A stretch of DNA of 64,000 nt, from assembly GCA_002422085.1 (NCBI GenBank), contig DISZ01000008.1, positions 62,001 through 126,000 on the forward strand. The letters are read 5' to 3'. The notes below the pieces were generated by a model. That model made no database searches, was not told where the DNA came from, and saw nothing but the letters and a program-made list of their open reading frames with translations. Position 1 is the first letter of the stretch, and every line of letters begins with the position of its first letter. Origin of the DNA: Rhodobacteraceae bacterium UBA6197 (GTDB lineage: Bacteria; Pseudomonadota; Alphaproteobacteria; Rhodobacterales; Rhodobacteraceae). Of this stretch, positions 1 through 6,821 are shown piece by piece. The position numbers were made by a program, and so were the translations under genes.

Positions 1-54
1 ATACATCTGCGCCGCCGTGTAGGGCATCACCCGTTTTTCCGAATGTGTCGGCAT
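1..54 (-). CDS. COQ10/RatA-like START-domain protein, N-terminal fragment
   Basis: Only the first 18 codons lie in the window, read leftward from an ATG at 54. The peptide MPTHSEKRVMPYTAAQMY matches the conserved N-terminus of the COQ10/RatA (SRPBCC, polyketide-cyclase-like) family, where a short HSE..R.MPYTA.QM(F/Y) segment begins the lipid-binding fold. In alphaproteobacteria these proteins are thought to bind ubiquinone or its precursors; the RatA 'toxin' label comes from the E. coli homologue. The gene is divergent from hpt with about 80 bp between the starts. The call rests on a short piece. Confidence 0.6.
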   Translation of the reverse strand, partial: MPTHSEKRVMPYTAAQMY

Positions 55-133
55 TCGCGCCCTTTCAGCAATCCAACCCGTGACTTTCCAACCGTCTTTG
101 CGGTAAGTGGGGGCCGGAAATCAAGAGGAAGCC

Positions 134-673
134 ATGCCCCACCGCCCCTATGTGATCGATCAGATGATCTCGGCCAAGGCCATTGCGGCGCGGGTCGAGG
201 CGCTGGCGCAAGAAATCACCGAGGCCTACAAGGGCAGCGACAAGCTGGTGGTGGTCGGCCTGTTGCGCGGCTCTTTCGTGTTCATCGCCGATCTGGTGCG
301 CGAGATCGACCTGCCGGTGCAGGTCGATTTTCTCGAGGCCTCCAGCTATGGCGACGAGATGACCTCATCGCGCGAGGTGCGGATCCTGAAAGACCTGCGG
401 TCCGGGATCGAGGGTCAGGATGTGCTGGTCGTCGAGGATATCGTCGATACCGGCTTTACGCTGAACCATGTGCTGCACATGCTGCGCGCCCGCGGGCCAC
501 GCCGGCTGGAGGTTTGCGCGCTGCTGGACAAACCGACGCGGCGCGAGGTGCCGGTCAAGGCCACCTGGACCGGGTTCGAGATCCCGGACGAATTCGTCGT
601 CGGCTATGGCATCGACTTTGCCCAGCGCAACCGGAACCTGCCCTATATCGGCAAGGTGCGGTTCACCGAATGA
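134..673 (+). CDS. hpt: Hypoxanthine phosphoribosyltransferase
   Basis: This 179-residue cytosolic purine-salvage enzyme transfers phosphoribose from PRPP to hypoxanthine, and often guanine, giving IMP or GMP. The PRPP-binding loop VLVVEDIVDTGFT is at residues 97-109, the GLLRGS loop near 42-47, and the late VVGYGIDFAQ segment is typical of the family. Length is normal. I chose the ATG at 134 because a purine-rich ribosome-binding site (aagaggaag) lies just upstream; the in-frame GTG at 107 would add nine unconserved residues. The stop overlaps the next small gene by four bases, so the two are probably cotranscribed. Confidence 0.95.
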   Translation: MPHRPYVIDQMISAKAIAARVEALAQEITEAYKGSDKLVVVGLLRGSFVFIADLVREIDLPVQVDFLEASSYGDEMTSSREVRILKDLRSGIEGQDVLVVEDIVDTGFTLNHVLHMLRARGPRRLEVCALLDKPTRREVPVKATWTGFEIPDEFVVGYGIDFAQRNRNLPYIGKVRFTE

Positions 674-861
674 ACCTGACGTGGCTTTTGCGGATGTCGA
701 AATGGGCCCGCAGGCCACCGTCATGGGGCCGGGTCAAGCTGGTCGCGCTTGTCGTGGGGCTGTGTCTTTTGCTGTTCGCGCTGGAAAGGGCAGGGCTTTG
801 GCCTGATTGGGCGACCCTGCCCGCCGGACGCCGGGTCGGGGGCGCGGGATTTCGCCCCTGA
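670..861 (+). CDS. Small single-span membrane protein downstream of hpt
   Basis: This 63-residue protein starts in an ATGA overlap with the hpt stop. A basic N-terminus with W and R residues (about 1-22, including RMSKWARRPPS) precedes one hydrophobic helix at about residues 24-41, then a short tail. No domain is recognisable. Small proteins of this shape follow hpt in other Rhodobacteraceae as I remember them, and the translational coupling supports a real gene. Function is unknown; the topology suggests an inner-membrane protein with its basic end in the cytoplasm. Confidence 0.6.
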   Translation: MNLTWLLRMSKWARRPPSWGRVKLVALVVGLCLLLFALERAGLWPDWATLPAGRRVGGAGFRP

Positions 862-966
862 GGACGCGGGTTTTCGCCGACTCCTTTTGCGATTCTTCAA
901 TCAGTTCAGCTTGTTGTCAGCAGATCGGCGGCTAGTGCGGCCAGTGACCCAATCAGGAGACTGGCA

Positions 967-1437
967 ATGAAGAAACTTCTTATGGCCTTGACGGCGGGCG
1001 CGCTGATGACCGGCAGCGCCAGCTTTGCGCTGGATCTGAACGATCCCGAAGAGATCGTGACCGCGCGTCACGGCTATATGCTGATGATGGCGATGAGCCT
1101 TGCCCCGCTGGGGGCCATGGCCAAGGGTCAGGCCCCCTATGATGCGGCGCAGGCCAAGACCGCGGCCGGCAATCTGGCCGCCCTCGCCTCGCTGGATGCG
1201 GCGATGGTCTGGGTCGATGGCACCGACGCCGCCACCACCGAGGACAGCTTTGCCCTGCCCGAGGCTTTCGCAAATCCTGACCTCCGCGCGGAAAAACAGG
1301 CGGCGCTGAAGGCGGCCGCGATTGAGCTGGCCTCGGCGGCGGGCAGCGATGTCGCGGCGCTGAAAACCGGCATGGCAGCCGTGGGCGCGGCCTGCAGCGA
1401 TTGCCACAAACTATACCGCAAGCCCGAATCCGAGTAA
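967..1437 (+). CDS. Cytochrome c' / c556-type periplasmic haem protein
   Basis: The 156-residue precursor has a Sec signal peptide (MKKLLMALTAGALM..ASFA, about residues 1-21) and one haem-binding CxxCH near the C-terminus, CSDCH at 143-147. An N-terminal haem attachment site is absent, and the chain is Ala-rich and helical, as in the four-helix class II cytochromes c (cytochrome c' and c556). A Met-rich stretch near residues 37-43 could supply a sixth ligand, which would favour c556, but I cannot decide this from sequence. A ribosome-binding site (caggaga) precedes the start, and a strong hairpin follows the stop. Confidence 0.85.
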   Translation: MKKLLMALTAGALMTGSASFALDLNDPEEIVTARHGYMLMMAMSLAPLGAMAKGQAPYDAAQAKTAAGNLAALASLDAAMVWVDGTDAATTEDSFALPEAFANPDLRAEKQAALKAAAIELASAAGSDVAALKTGMAAVGAACSDCHKLYRKPESE

Positions 1438-1442
1438 GCCTG

Positions 1443-1470
1443 ACGGGCGGGGGCCTCGCCCCCCGCCCGT
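1443..1470 (+). terminator. Strong GC hairpin after the cytochrome c' gene
   Basis: An 11-bp perfect stem (1443-1453 with 1460-1470) closes a six-base loop just after the stop codon. No T-run follows, so termination may be partial or Rho-assisted. The right arm runs into the tandem repeats that start at 1467. Confidence 0.55.
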
Positions 1471-1530
1471 TCCACCACCCCGCCGTTCCACCACCCCGCC
1501 GTTCCACCACCCCGCCCGTTCCACCACCGC
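1467..1530. repeat. Four tandem 16-bp C-rich repeats
   Basis: The unit ccgttccaccaccccg is repeated exactly at 1467-1482, 1483-1498 and 1499-1514. A fourth copy at 1516-1530 is offset by one base and ends imperfectly. The array fills most of the gap between the two cytochrome genes and stops about 20 bp before the next start codon. Perfect short tandem copies of this kind usually vary in number between strains. Confidence 0.9.
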
Positions 1531-1551
1531 GACCCTGACAGGAGACGACCC

Positions 1552-2448
1552 ATGCGCCGACTGATCCGCCTTTTCCTTGTTCTGGCGCCAATCGGGGCGA
1601 TCTTGTTCTGGCTCATCACCCGCCCCTCTCCGCTGCCCGCCGATGCGCTGGCCGGGCTGGTCGCGGACCCGGCGCATGGCGAACAGGTGTTCTGGGCGGG
1701 CGGTTGCGCCTCGTGCCATATGGCCAAGGGCGCCACCGGCGATCAGATGCTGAGCCTGGGCGGCGGCCAAAGGTTCGCCTCGCCCTTTGGCACTTTCATC
1801 GCGCCCAATATCTCGAATGACCCCGATCAGGGCATCGGCCGCTGGAGCACGCAGGATCTGGCCAATGCGATGCTGCGCGGCGTCTCGCCCAAGGGTGCGC
1901 ATTACTACCCGATCTTTCCCTATGCGAGCTACGCCAAGGCCACCCCGCAAGACGTGGTCGATCTGCGCGCCTATCTGGCAGGACTGCCCGCTGTCGCCAC
2001 CCCCAGTGCCGCGCATGAGGTCGGTTTTCCCTTCAATATCCGACGCAGCCTCGGGATCTGGAAGTATCTCTATTTCAACACCGATTGGGTCGTGACCGGC
2101 GATCTGACGCCCGAACAGACCCGCGGCCGCTATCTGGTGGAAAGCCTCGGCCATTGTGCCGAATGCCACACGCCGCGCGATGCCTTGGGCGGGTGGGACC
2201 GCACACGCTGGCTGGGTGGGGCGGCCATACCGGGCATGCCGAAGGGACGTTTTCCGAACATCACCCCCGGCAAGCTGGACTGGTCCGAGGCCGATATCGC
2301 CGAATACCTCAGTTCGGGCTTTACCCCCAATTACGACAGCGCCGGTGGGCATATGGCGCTGGTGGTGACCAATTTTGCGCATCTTGCCGCCGAGGATCGC
2401 GCCGCCGTGGCCGCCTATCTGAAGAAAGTGCCGCCCGTCACCCCCTGA
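1552..2448 (+). CDS. Membrane-anchored dihaem cytochrome c
   Basis: This 298-residue protein has an uncleaved-looking N-terminal anchor (about residues 5-23) and two c-type haem motifs, CASCH at 52-56 and CAECH at 202-206, so it carries two cytochrome c domains facing the periplasm. The layout resembles cytochrome subunits that take electrons from periplasmic alcohol, aldehyde or sugar dehydrogenases, but no dehydrogenase gene is adjacent and the partner is unknown. It follows the cytochrome c' gene after a repeat-filled gap of 114 bp and has a clear ribosome-binding site (acaggaga). Confidence 0.85.
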   Translation: MRRLIRLFLVLAPIGAILFWLITRPSPLPADALAGLVADPAHGEQVFWAGGCASCHMAKGATGDQMLSLGGGQRFASPFGTFIAPNISNDPDQGIGRWSTQDLANAMLRGVSPKGAHYYPIFPYASYAKATPQDVVDLRAYLAGLPAVATPSAAHEVGFPFNIRRSLGIWKYLYFNTDWVVTGDLTPEQTRGRYLVESLGHCAECHTPRDALGGWDRTRWLGGAAIPGMPKGRFPNITPGKLDWSEADIAEYLSSGFTPNYDSAGGHMALVVTNFAHLAAEDRAAVAAYLKKVPPVTP

Positions 2449-3065
2449 GGGCCCGGCGCCACCCTCGCCCCTGCCCGCGCTTCCTGCCTGCCGTATCGCC
2501 CGCCCCCGCCCCACGGACCCGCTTGCCGCACCCCGCGTGCGGCCCGCGTCCCATGTCCTGTCTCGCACTTGCTCCGCCACGCGCGCGGGGCGCGTCTACT
2601 CTGATGGAACATGCAATTGATATTGACTGGGCCACCGCGCCCCGTGCACGCGTGCCCCGCGTCTTCCCCGGAAACCGTAACCGCCGCGTTCGGCATTGCG
2701 CCCCGCCGCGTGCGCACCCCGCGCGCCCCGCGTCGTCACAATCGCGCCGCCCCGCTTGCCGTGCGCGCGCAACGTGCGGCGCCTTGTGGTCGCCGCACCC
2801 CGCGCGGGCCGCGTCCGGTGTCGTGTCCCACGCGCCCGCCTTCAGCATCCCTCGCCCCTGCCCTCGCCCCTGTCCTCGCCCCTCGCGCCCACCACTTTGC
2901 TCGCCCCTGCCTCCCCCGCTCATGTGCCGCGCCCATGCCCGACGTCATCAGGCCCGGCGTCTTCAGGCCCGGCGTCATCAGGCCCGCGCCTCTCAGCTTG
3001 GGCGCCCCGCCCGGCCAAGGCACTGGGTACTTGCGCAACCCGGTCCGATTGGGCAGGAAGCAGGG
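2449..3065. other. 617-bp gene-free, C-rich stretch
   Basis: I see no convincing gene here. The plus strand is strongly C-rich, with near-repeats of cgcccctgccct (about 2849-2885), three 15-bp repeats at 2941-2985 and several cccgcgtgcg-like runs. One A/T-rich island at about 2598-2630 stands out and could hold a promoter for psuKG. Long open frames across it are compositional artefacts, rich in Arg, Pro and Ala. Confidence 0.6.
2941..2985. repeat. Three tandem 15-bp repeats upstream of psuK
   Basis: The unit ggcgtcatcaggccc occurs at 2971-2985, with one change at 2956-2970 and one change at 2941-2955. It lies about 80 bp before the psuK start. Confidence 0.85.
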
Positions 3066-3971
3066 ATGATCATGACACCAGATATTTTGTGCATCGGCTC
3101 GGTTCTGTGGGACATCATCGGTCGCGCGCCGGTGCATATGCGGCCGGGCTCGGATGTGCCGGGCCGGATTACCCGGCTTCCGGGCGGCGTGGCGATGAAT
3201 ATCGCGATGACTCTGGCGCGATTCGGGATGCGACCTGCGCTTTTGTCGACCGTGGGGCGCGACCCCGAGGGTGAAGAGCTGGTCGCCAACGCCAGCCGGA
3301 TGGGGCTGATCTGCGATCACCTCTACCGCTCGGACGATTTGCCGACCGACCGCTACATGGCGGTCGAGGGGGCCAACGGGCTGGTGGCCGCCGTAGCCGA
3401 TGCCCATTCGCTCGAGGCGGTCGGCGACAAGATCCTGCGCCCCCTCGCCGATGGCCGTCTGGGCAGTGCCGCTGCGCCCTGGGCCGGGCTGGTCGCGCTG
3501 GATGGCAACCTGACCGAGGCCTTGCTGTCGGAAATTGCCGGCTCGCCGCTGTTTGCGCGGGCCGATCTTCGGATTGCCCCGGCCAGCCCCGGCAAGGCCG
3601 AACGGCTGCTGCCGCTTTTGCCGCATCCGCGCGCCACGCTTTATGTCAACCTCGAAGAGGCGGGGCTGTTGTGTCAGTGCCGCTTTGCCAGTGCCGCCGA
3701 AGCCGCCGAAGGGCTGGTCGCGCGCGGTGCCCGCCGGGTGCTGGTCACCGATGGCGGTCATACCGCCGCCGATGGCGCCACGGACGGGGCGACCGACAGC
3801 GTTCTGATCCAAGCCCCTCCCGCGGTTCTGGTGACTCGTGTCACCGGCGCGGGCGACACCTTCATGGCCGCCCATCTGCAGGCCGAACGTCGTGGCCTCG
3901 ACCGCGCCGCCGCCCTTGCCGCCGCCCTTGAAACCGCCGCGCGCTATGTCTCAGGAGAGATCGCCACATGA
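3066..3971 (+). CDS. psuK: Pseudouridine kinase, PfkB family
   Basis: This 301-residue sugar kinase of the ribokinase/PfkB family has the N-terminal glycine motif (PGGVAMNIAMTLARFG, about 39-54) and the C-terminal signature VTGAGDT at 259-265, whose Asp is the catalytic base. The neighbouring psuG identifies the substrate: PsuK phosphorylates pseudouridine to the 5'-phosphate, which PsuG then cleaves. The start could also be the ATG at 3072; the ribosome-binding site aggaag fits 3066. The stop overlaps psuG by four bases. An acidic GATDGATD direct repeat near residue 240 is probably a variable loop. Confidence 0.9.
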   Translation: MIMTPDILCIGSVLWDIIGRAPVHMRPGSDVPGRITRLPGGVAMNIAMTLARFGMRPALLSTVGRDPEGEELVANASRMGLICDHLYRSDDLPTDRYMAVEGANGLVAAVADAHSLEAVGDKILRPLADGRLGSAAAPWAGLVALDGNLTEALLSEIAGSPLFARADLRIAPASPGKAERLLPLLPHPRATLYVNLEEAGLLCQCRFASAAEAAEGLVARGARRVLVTDGGHTAADGATDGATDSVLIQAPPAVLVTRVTGAGDTFMAAHLQAERRGLDRAAALAAALETAARYVSGEIAT

Positions 3972-4882
3972 CCGCCCCCCTTGTCTATTCCCCCGAAGTT
4001 CGCGCCGCCCTCGACGAAGGCCGCGCCGTGGTGGCGCTGGAAAGCACGATCATCACCCATGGCATGCCCTATCCGCAAAACCTCGAAACCGCCCGCGCGG
4101 TCGAGGCCGAAGTCCGCGCCGCCGGTGCCGTGCCCGCCACGATCGCGGTCATGGCCGGGCATATCCACATCGGCCTGACCGAGGCCGAGCTGGATGCGCT
4201 GGCGCAAACGCCAGACGCGATGAAGCTCAGCCGGGCCGATCTGGCCGCCTGTCTGGCGCTGGGCCGGGTCGGCGCCACCACCGTGGCAGCCACGATGATC
4301 GCGGCCCATCTGGCCGGGATCCGGGTCTTTGCCACTGGCGGCATCGGCGGCGTGCACCGCGGGGCGGAAACCTCGTTTGACATCTCGGCCGACCTGTCGG
4401 AACTGGCGGCAACGCCGGTAACCGTGGTGGCGGCGGGGGCAAAGGCGATCCTTGATCTGCCGAAAACCCTGGAGGTGCTGGAAACGCTGGGCGTGCCGGT
4501 GATCGCGCTGGGGCAAGACGATTTCCCGGCCTTCTGGTCGCGCAGTTCGGGCCTGAAGGCGCCCTTGCGCATGGACAGCGCCGCCCAGATTGCCGCCGCG
4601 CATCTGATACGCGCCCGTCTTGGCCTGCCCGGCGGCCAGCTGATCGCCAACCCGATCCCCGAGGCCGCCGAAATCAGCCGCGCCGAGATCACCCCGGTGA
4701 TCGAAACCGCCCTGGCCGAGGCCGAGGCGCAACGGATCAGCGCCAAGGCGGTCACGCCATTCCTGCTGCAACGGATTTTTGAACTGACCGATGGCCGCTC
4801 GCTGGCGTCCAATATCGCCCTTGTGATGAACAATGCACGGCTTGGCGCGGCCATCGCGCTGGAAATCACGCGCCAAGGATAA
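3968..4882 (+). CDS. psuG: Pseudouridine-5'-phosphate glycosidase
   Basis: This 304-residue enzyme splits pseudouridine 5'-phosphate into uracil and ribose 5-phosphate, breaking the C-C glycosidic bond left by RNA turnover. The family motif ALESTIITHGMPYPQN is at about 23-38, including the metal/catalytic Glu25, and AGAKAILDLPKTLE holds the lysine expected to form the Schiff base. Length is normal for the family. Translation is coupled to psuK through ATGA, so the pair forms a two-step salvage route. Confidence 0.95.
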   Translation: MTAPLVYSPEVRAALDEGRAVVALESTIITHGMPYPQNLETARAVEAEVRAAGAVPATIAVMAGHIHIGLTEAELDALAQTPDAMKLSRADLAACLALGRVGATTVAATMIAAHLAGIRVFATGGIGGVHRGAETSFDISADLSELAATPVTVVAAGAKAILDLPKTLEVLETLGVPVIALGQDDFPAFWSRSSGLKAPLRMDSAAQIAAAHLIRARLGLPGGQLIANPIPEAAEISRAEITPVIETALAEAEAQRISAKAVTPFLLQRIFELTDGRSLASNIALVMNNARLGAAIALEITRQG

Positions 4883-4948
4883 GGCCCCCATTGCGGTGCC
4901 CCTGCCCCCTCCATAAGTTACCTTGCAAACCCCGGAGGGATCCACCAG

Positions 4949-5629
4949 ATGAATGACCACAGCCCCGAACATGCGCCACGCAAACGCAGCCCGTTTGCCA
5001 CGTTGCGCGCCTCGTTCCTGACCGGGCTGGTCGTCGTTGCGCCGATCGCATTGACGCTTTGGCTGATCTGGACGGTGACCGGCTGGATCGACAGCTGGGT
5101 GCTGCCGCTGATCCCGGAACGCTGGCAGCCCGAACAATATATCGGGCTGAACCTGCGCGGCCTTGGGGTCATCATCTTCCTGATCTTCACCGTCGTTGCG
5201 GGCTGGCTGGCAAAAGGGTTCTTCGGCCGCTCGCTCCTGCGCTGGGGCGAGGGGCTGGTTGACCGGATGCCGGTGGTGCGGTCGGTTTACAACGGGCTGA
5301 AACAGATTGCCGAGACCGTCTTTGCCCAGACCGAATCCAACTTCGAGAAAGCCTGCCTGATCGAATACCCCCGCCCCGGGATCTGGGCGATCGGCTTTGT
5401 ATCGACCAAGGCCAAGGGCGAGATATTGCGGCGCACCCCACATGACGGCGAAGTGATGTCGGTGTTCTTGCCGACAACGCCGAACCCTACTTCGGGGTTC
5501 TTGCTGTTCGTGCCGGAATCCGACCTGATCTATCTGGACATGGGGGTCGAGGACGCGGCCAAGCTGATCATCTCTGCCGGTCTCGTCTACCCGAACCCGA
5601 AGGCCCCCAACACACCGCCCCCGGCCTGA
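4949..5629 (+). CDS. DUF502 family membrane protein
   Basis: This 226-residue protein matches the DUF502/COG2928 family: an early hydrophobic helix (TGLVVVAPIALTLWLIW, about 27-43), a second at about 72-90 (VIIFLIFTVVAGWLA), and a soluble C-terminal half with a conserved E.CLIEYPRPG.W.IGFVS pattern. The family is widespread and inner-membrane, and its role is not established. The ATG at 4949 has an upstream ggaggg site. It follows psuG by 66 bp with no terminator seen between, so it may be read with psuKG, though no shared function is evident. Confidence 0.85.
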   Translation: MNDHSPEHAPRKRSPFATLRASFLTGLVVVAPIALTLWLIWTVTGWIDSWVLPLIPERWQPEQYIGLNLRGLGVIIFLIFTVVAGWLAKGFFGRSLLRWGEGLVDRMPVVRSVYNGLKQIAETVFAQTESNFEKACLIEYPRPGIWAIGFVSTKAKGEILRRTPHDGEVMSVFLPTTPNPTSGFLLFVPESDLIYLDMGVEDAAKLIISAGLVYPNPKAPNTPPPA

Positions 5630-5668
5630 ACGGGCACACCCTTGGCCCGCCGCGGAGCCTCCGGCGGG

Positions 5669-5714
5669 AGTATTTCAGCCAAAAAGAAACCCGCTTCTTT
5701 TTGGCGAAAATACT
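5669..5714. repeat. Intergenic palindrome between convergent genes (family copy 1)
   Basis: An inverted repeat has inner arms gccaaaaagaa (5678-5688) and ttctttttggc (5695-5705) and outer arms agtattt (5669-5675) and aaatact (5708-5714). It carries the cctccggcggg and caaaaagaa words shared by the copies at 9191, 15664, 34431 and 60881, but the two halves face the opposite way round. It sits between the DUF502 gene and the converging bdhA and is probably a bidirectional terminator. Confidence 0.75.
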
Positions 5715-5754
5715 CTGCGGGGGTCCGGGGGTGCAAAACCCCCGGCGCGACGGT

Positions 5755-6528
5755 TCAAAGTGCGGTCCAGCCGCCATCCACCGAGATCGTGGTGCCGGTG
5801 ATCTGATCGGCCGCGTCCGAGCACAAGAACACCACCGTGCCCCCCAATTGTTCGACCGTGGCAAAAGCGCGCGAGGGCTGGCGTTCGAGCATCACCTTCT
5901 TGATCACCTCGTCGCGGCCCATGCCGTGGGTCTTCATCTGGTCGGGGATCTGCGCCTCGACCAGCGGGGTCAGCACATAGCCCGGGCAAACGGCGTTGCA
6001 GGTGATCGGTTCTTCGGCGGTTTCCAGCGCGACGGTCTTTGAAAAACCGACGATGCCGTGTTTGGCGGCGACATAGGCCGATTTGTAGGGGCTGGCCGTC
6101 AGGCCATGGGCCGAGGCGATGTTGACGATCCGGCCCCAGCCGCGTTGGCGCATGCCGGGCAAGGCGGCGGCGGTGGTGTGAAAGGCCGAGCTGAGGTTGA
6201 TGGCAATCACCGCGTCCCATTTCTCGACCGGGAAATCCTCGACCGGGGCGACATGCTGGATGCCGGCGTTATTCACCAGGATATCGCAGCCGCCCGCCTG
6301 TTCGATCAGCGCACGGCAAGCAGCCCCAACGGACATGTCCGCCGCGATGTAACGCGCCGTCACGCCAAATTCCTTGGCAACCCCGGCAGCCAGCGCGTGA
6401 TCTTCGGGGCGGTCGGTGAAGGAGTTGAGCACGACGTTCACCCCGACCCGCGCCAGTTCACGCGCGACACCAAGGCCGATGCCTGAATTGGATCCGGTGA
6501 TGATGGCGGTTTTTCCTGTCAGGGTCAT
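5755..6528 (-). CDS. bdhA: 3-hydroxybutyrate dehydrogenase (SDR family)
   Basis: This 257-residue short-chain dehydrogenase interconverts 3-hydroxybutyrate and acetoacetate with NAD and belongs to polyhydroxybutyrate and ketone-body metabolism. The cofactor motif TGSNSGIG is at 11-18, NNAG near 86-89, and the catalytic set is Asn111, Ser139, Tyr152 and Lys156. The LTPLVEAQIPDQ segment and the exact length match BdhA rather than general SDRs. I chose the ATG at 6528, which has an aggagaagg site; the longer frame has no family support. Confidence 0.92.
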   Translation of the reverse strand: MTLTGKTAIITGSNSGIGLGVARELARVGVNVVLNSFTDRPEDHALAAGVAKEFGVTARYIAADMSVGAACRALIEQAGGCDILVNNAGIQHVAPVEDFPVEKWDAVIAINLSSAFHTTAAALPGMRQRGWGRIVNIASAHGLTASPYKSAYVAAKHGIVGFSKTVALETAEEPITCNAVCPGYVLTPLVEAQIPDQMKTHGMGRDEVIKKVMLERQPSRAFATVEQLGGTVVFLCSDAADQITGTTISVDGGWTAL

Positions 6529-6636
6529 GGCCTTCTCCTCTTGCGATGTCGGTGTCTTGCTCTGGCGTGAGGTTACCCATTCGTGGCGCAAAGGCCAGTG
6601 CCCGACCTGCAAAAATCCGCCATAACGGCTCTGCAC

Positions 6637-6711
6637 AAAAAAAACGCCCGCACAAGGCGGGCGTTAAGTTATGAGGCAGGTTTCATACAGGCAAGAAACC
6701 TATCGAGCAGT
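6637..6711 (-). ncRNA. Candidate two-hairpin small RNA, about 75 nt
   Basis: A leftward intrinsic terminator has a perfect 9-bp stem (6657-6665 with 6643-6651), a five-base loop and a run of eight T on the transcribed strand (6644-6637). No gene reads into it from the right: bdhA starts to its left and the next gene on the right points away. A sigma70-like promoter sits at 6746-6718, placing the transcript start near 6711. The implied RNA has a 5' hairpin with 7-bp perfect arms (6695-6701 with 6678-6684) and a 10-base loop, then the terminator hairpin. It contains no plausible reading frame. I cannot assign it to a named family. Confidence 0.7.
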
Positions 6712-6717
6712 AAGTTT

Positions 6718-6746
6718 GTTATAGGCGCATAGTTGCCTCTGTCCAA
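6718..6746 (-). promoter_or_regulatory. Promoter of the small-RNA candidate
   Basis: Read leftward, a -35 element ttggac (6746-6741) is followed by exactly 17 bases and a -10 element tataac (6723-6718). Both are close to the sigma70 consensus. The same stretch also reads cttgga-N17-ctataa, close to the pattern reported for RpoH-type heat-shock sigma factors in Rhodobacter. Confidence 0.6.
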
Positions 6747-6821
6747 GGGAAAAGTTTGCGCTTGGCGCGATGGAAAGTTAGCTTCACCCCTGAAAAGACA
6801 GGAAAACGAGGGATTGTTGCG

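Noticed and set aside
43..861. Frame spanning hpt and its neighbour as one protein
   Set aside because: It reads hpt out of frame. The only real part is the 63-codon C-terminal segment, which is listed separately.
2085..3065. Continuous frame reading through the C-rich region into psuK
   Set aside because: It would add over 300 Arg/Pro-rich residues to a sugar kinase whose family starts at the MTPDILCIG region. The frame is open only because the DNA is stop-poor.
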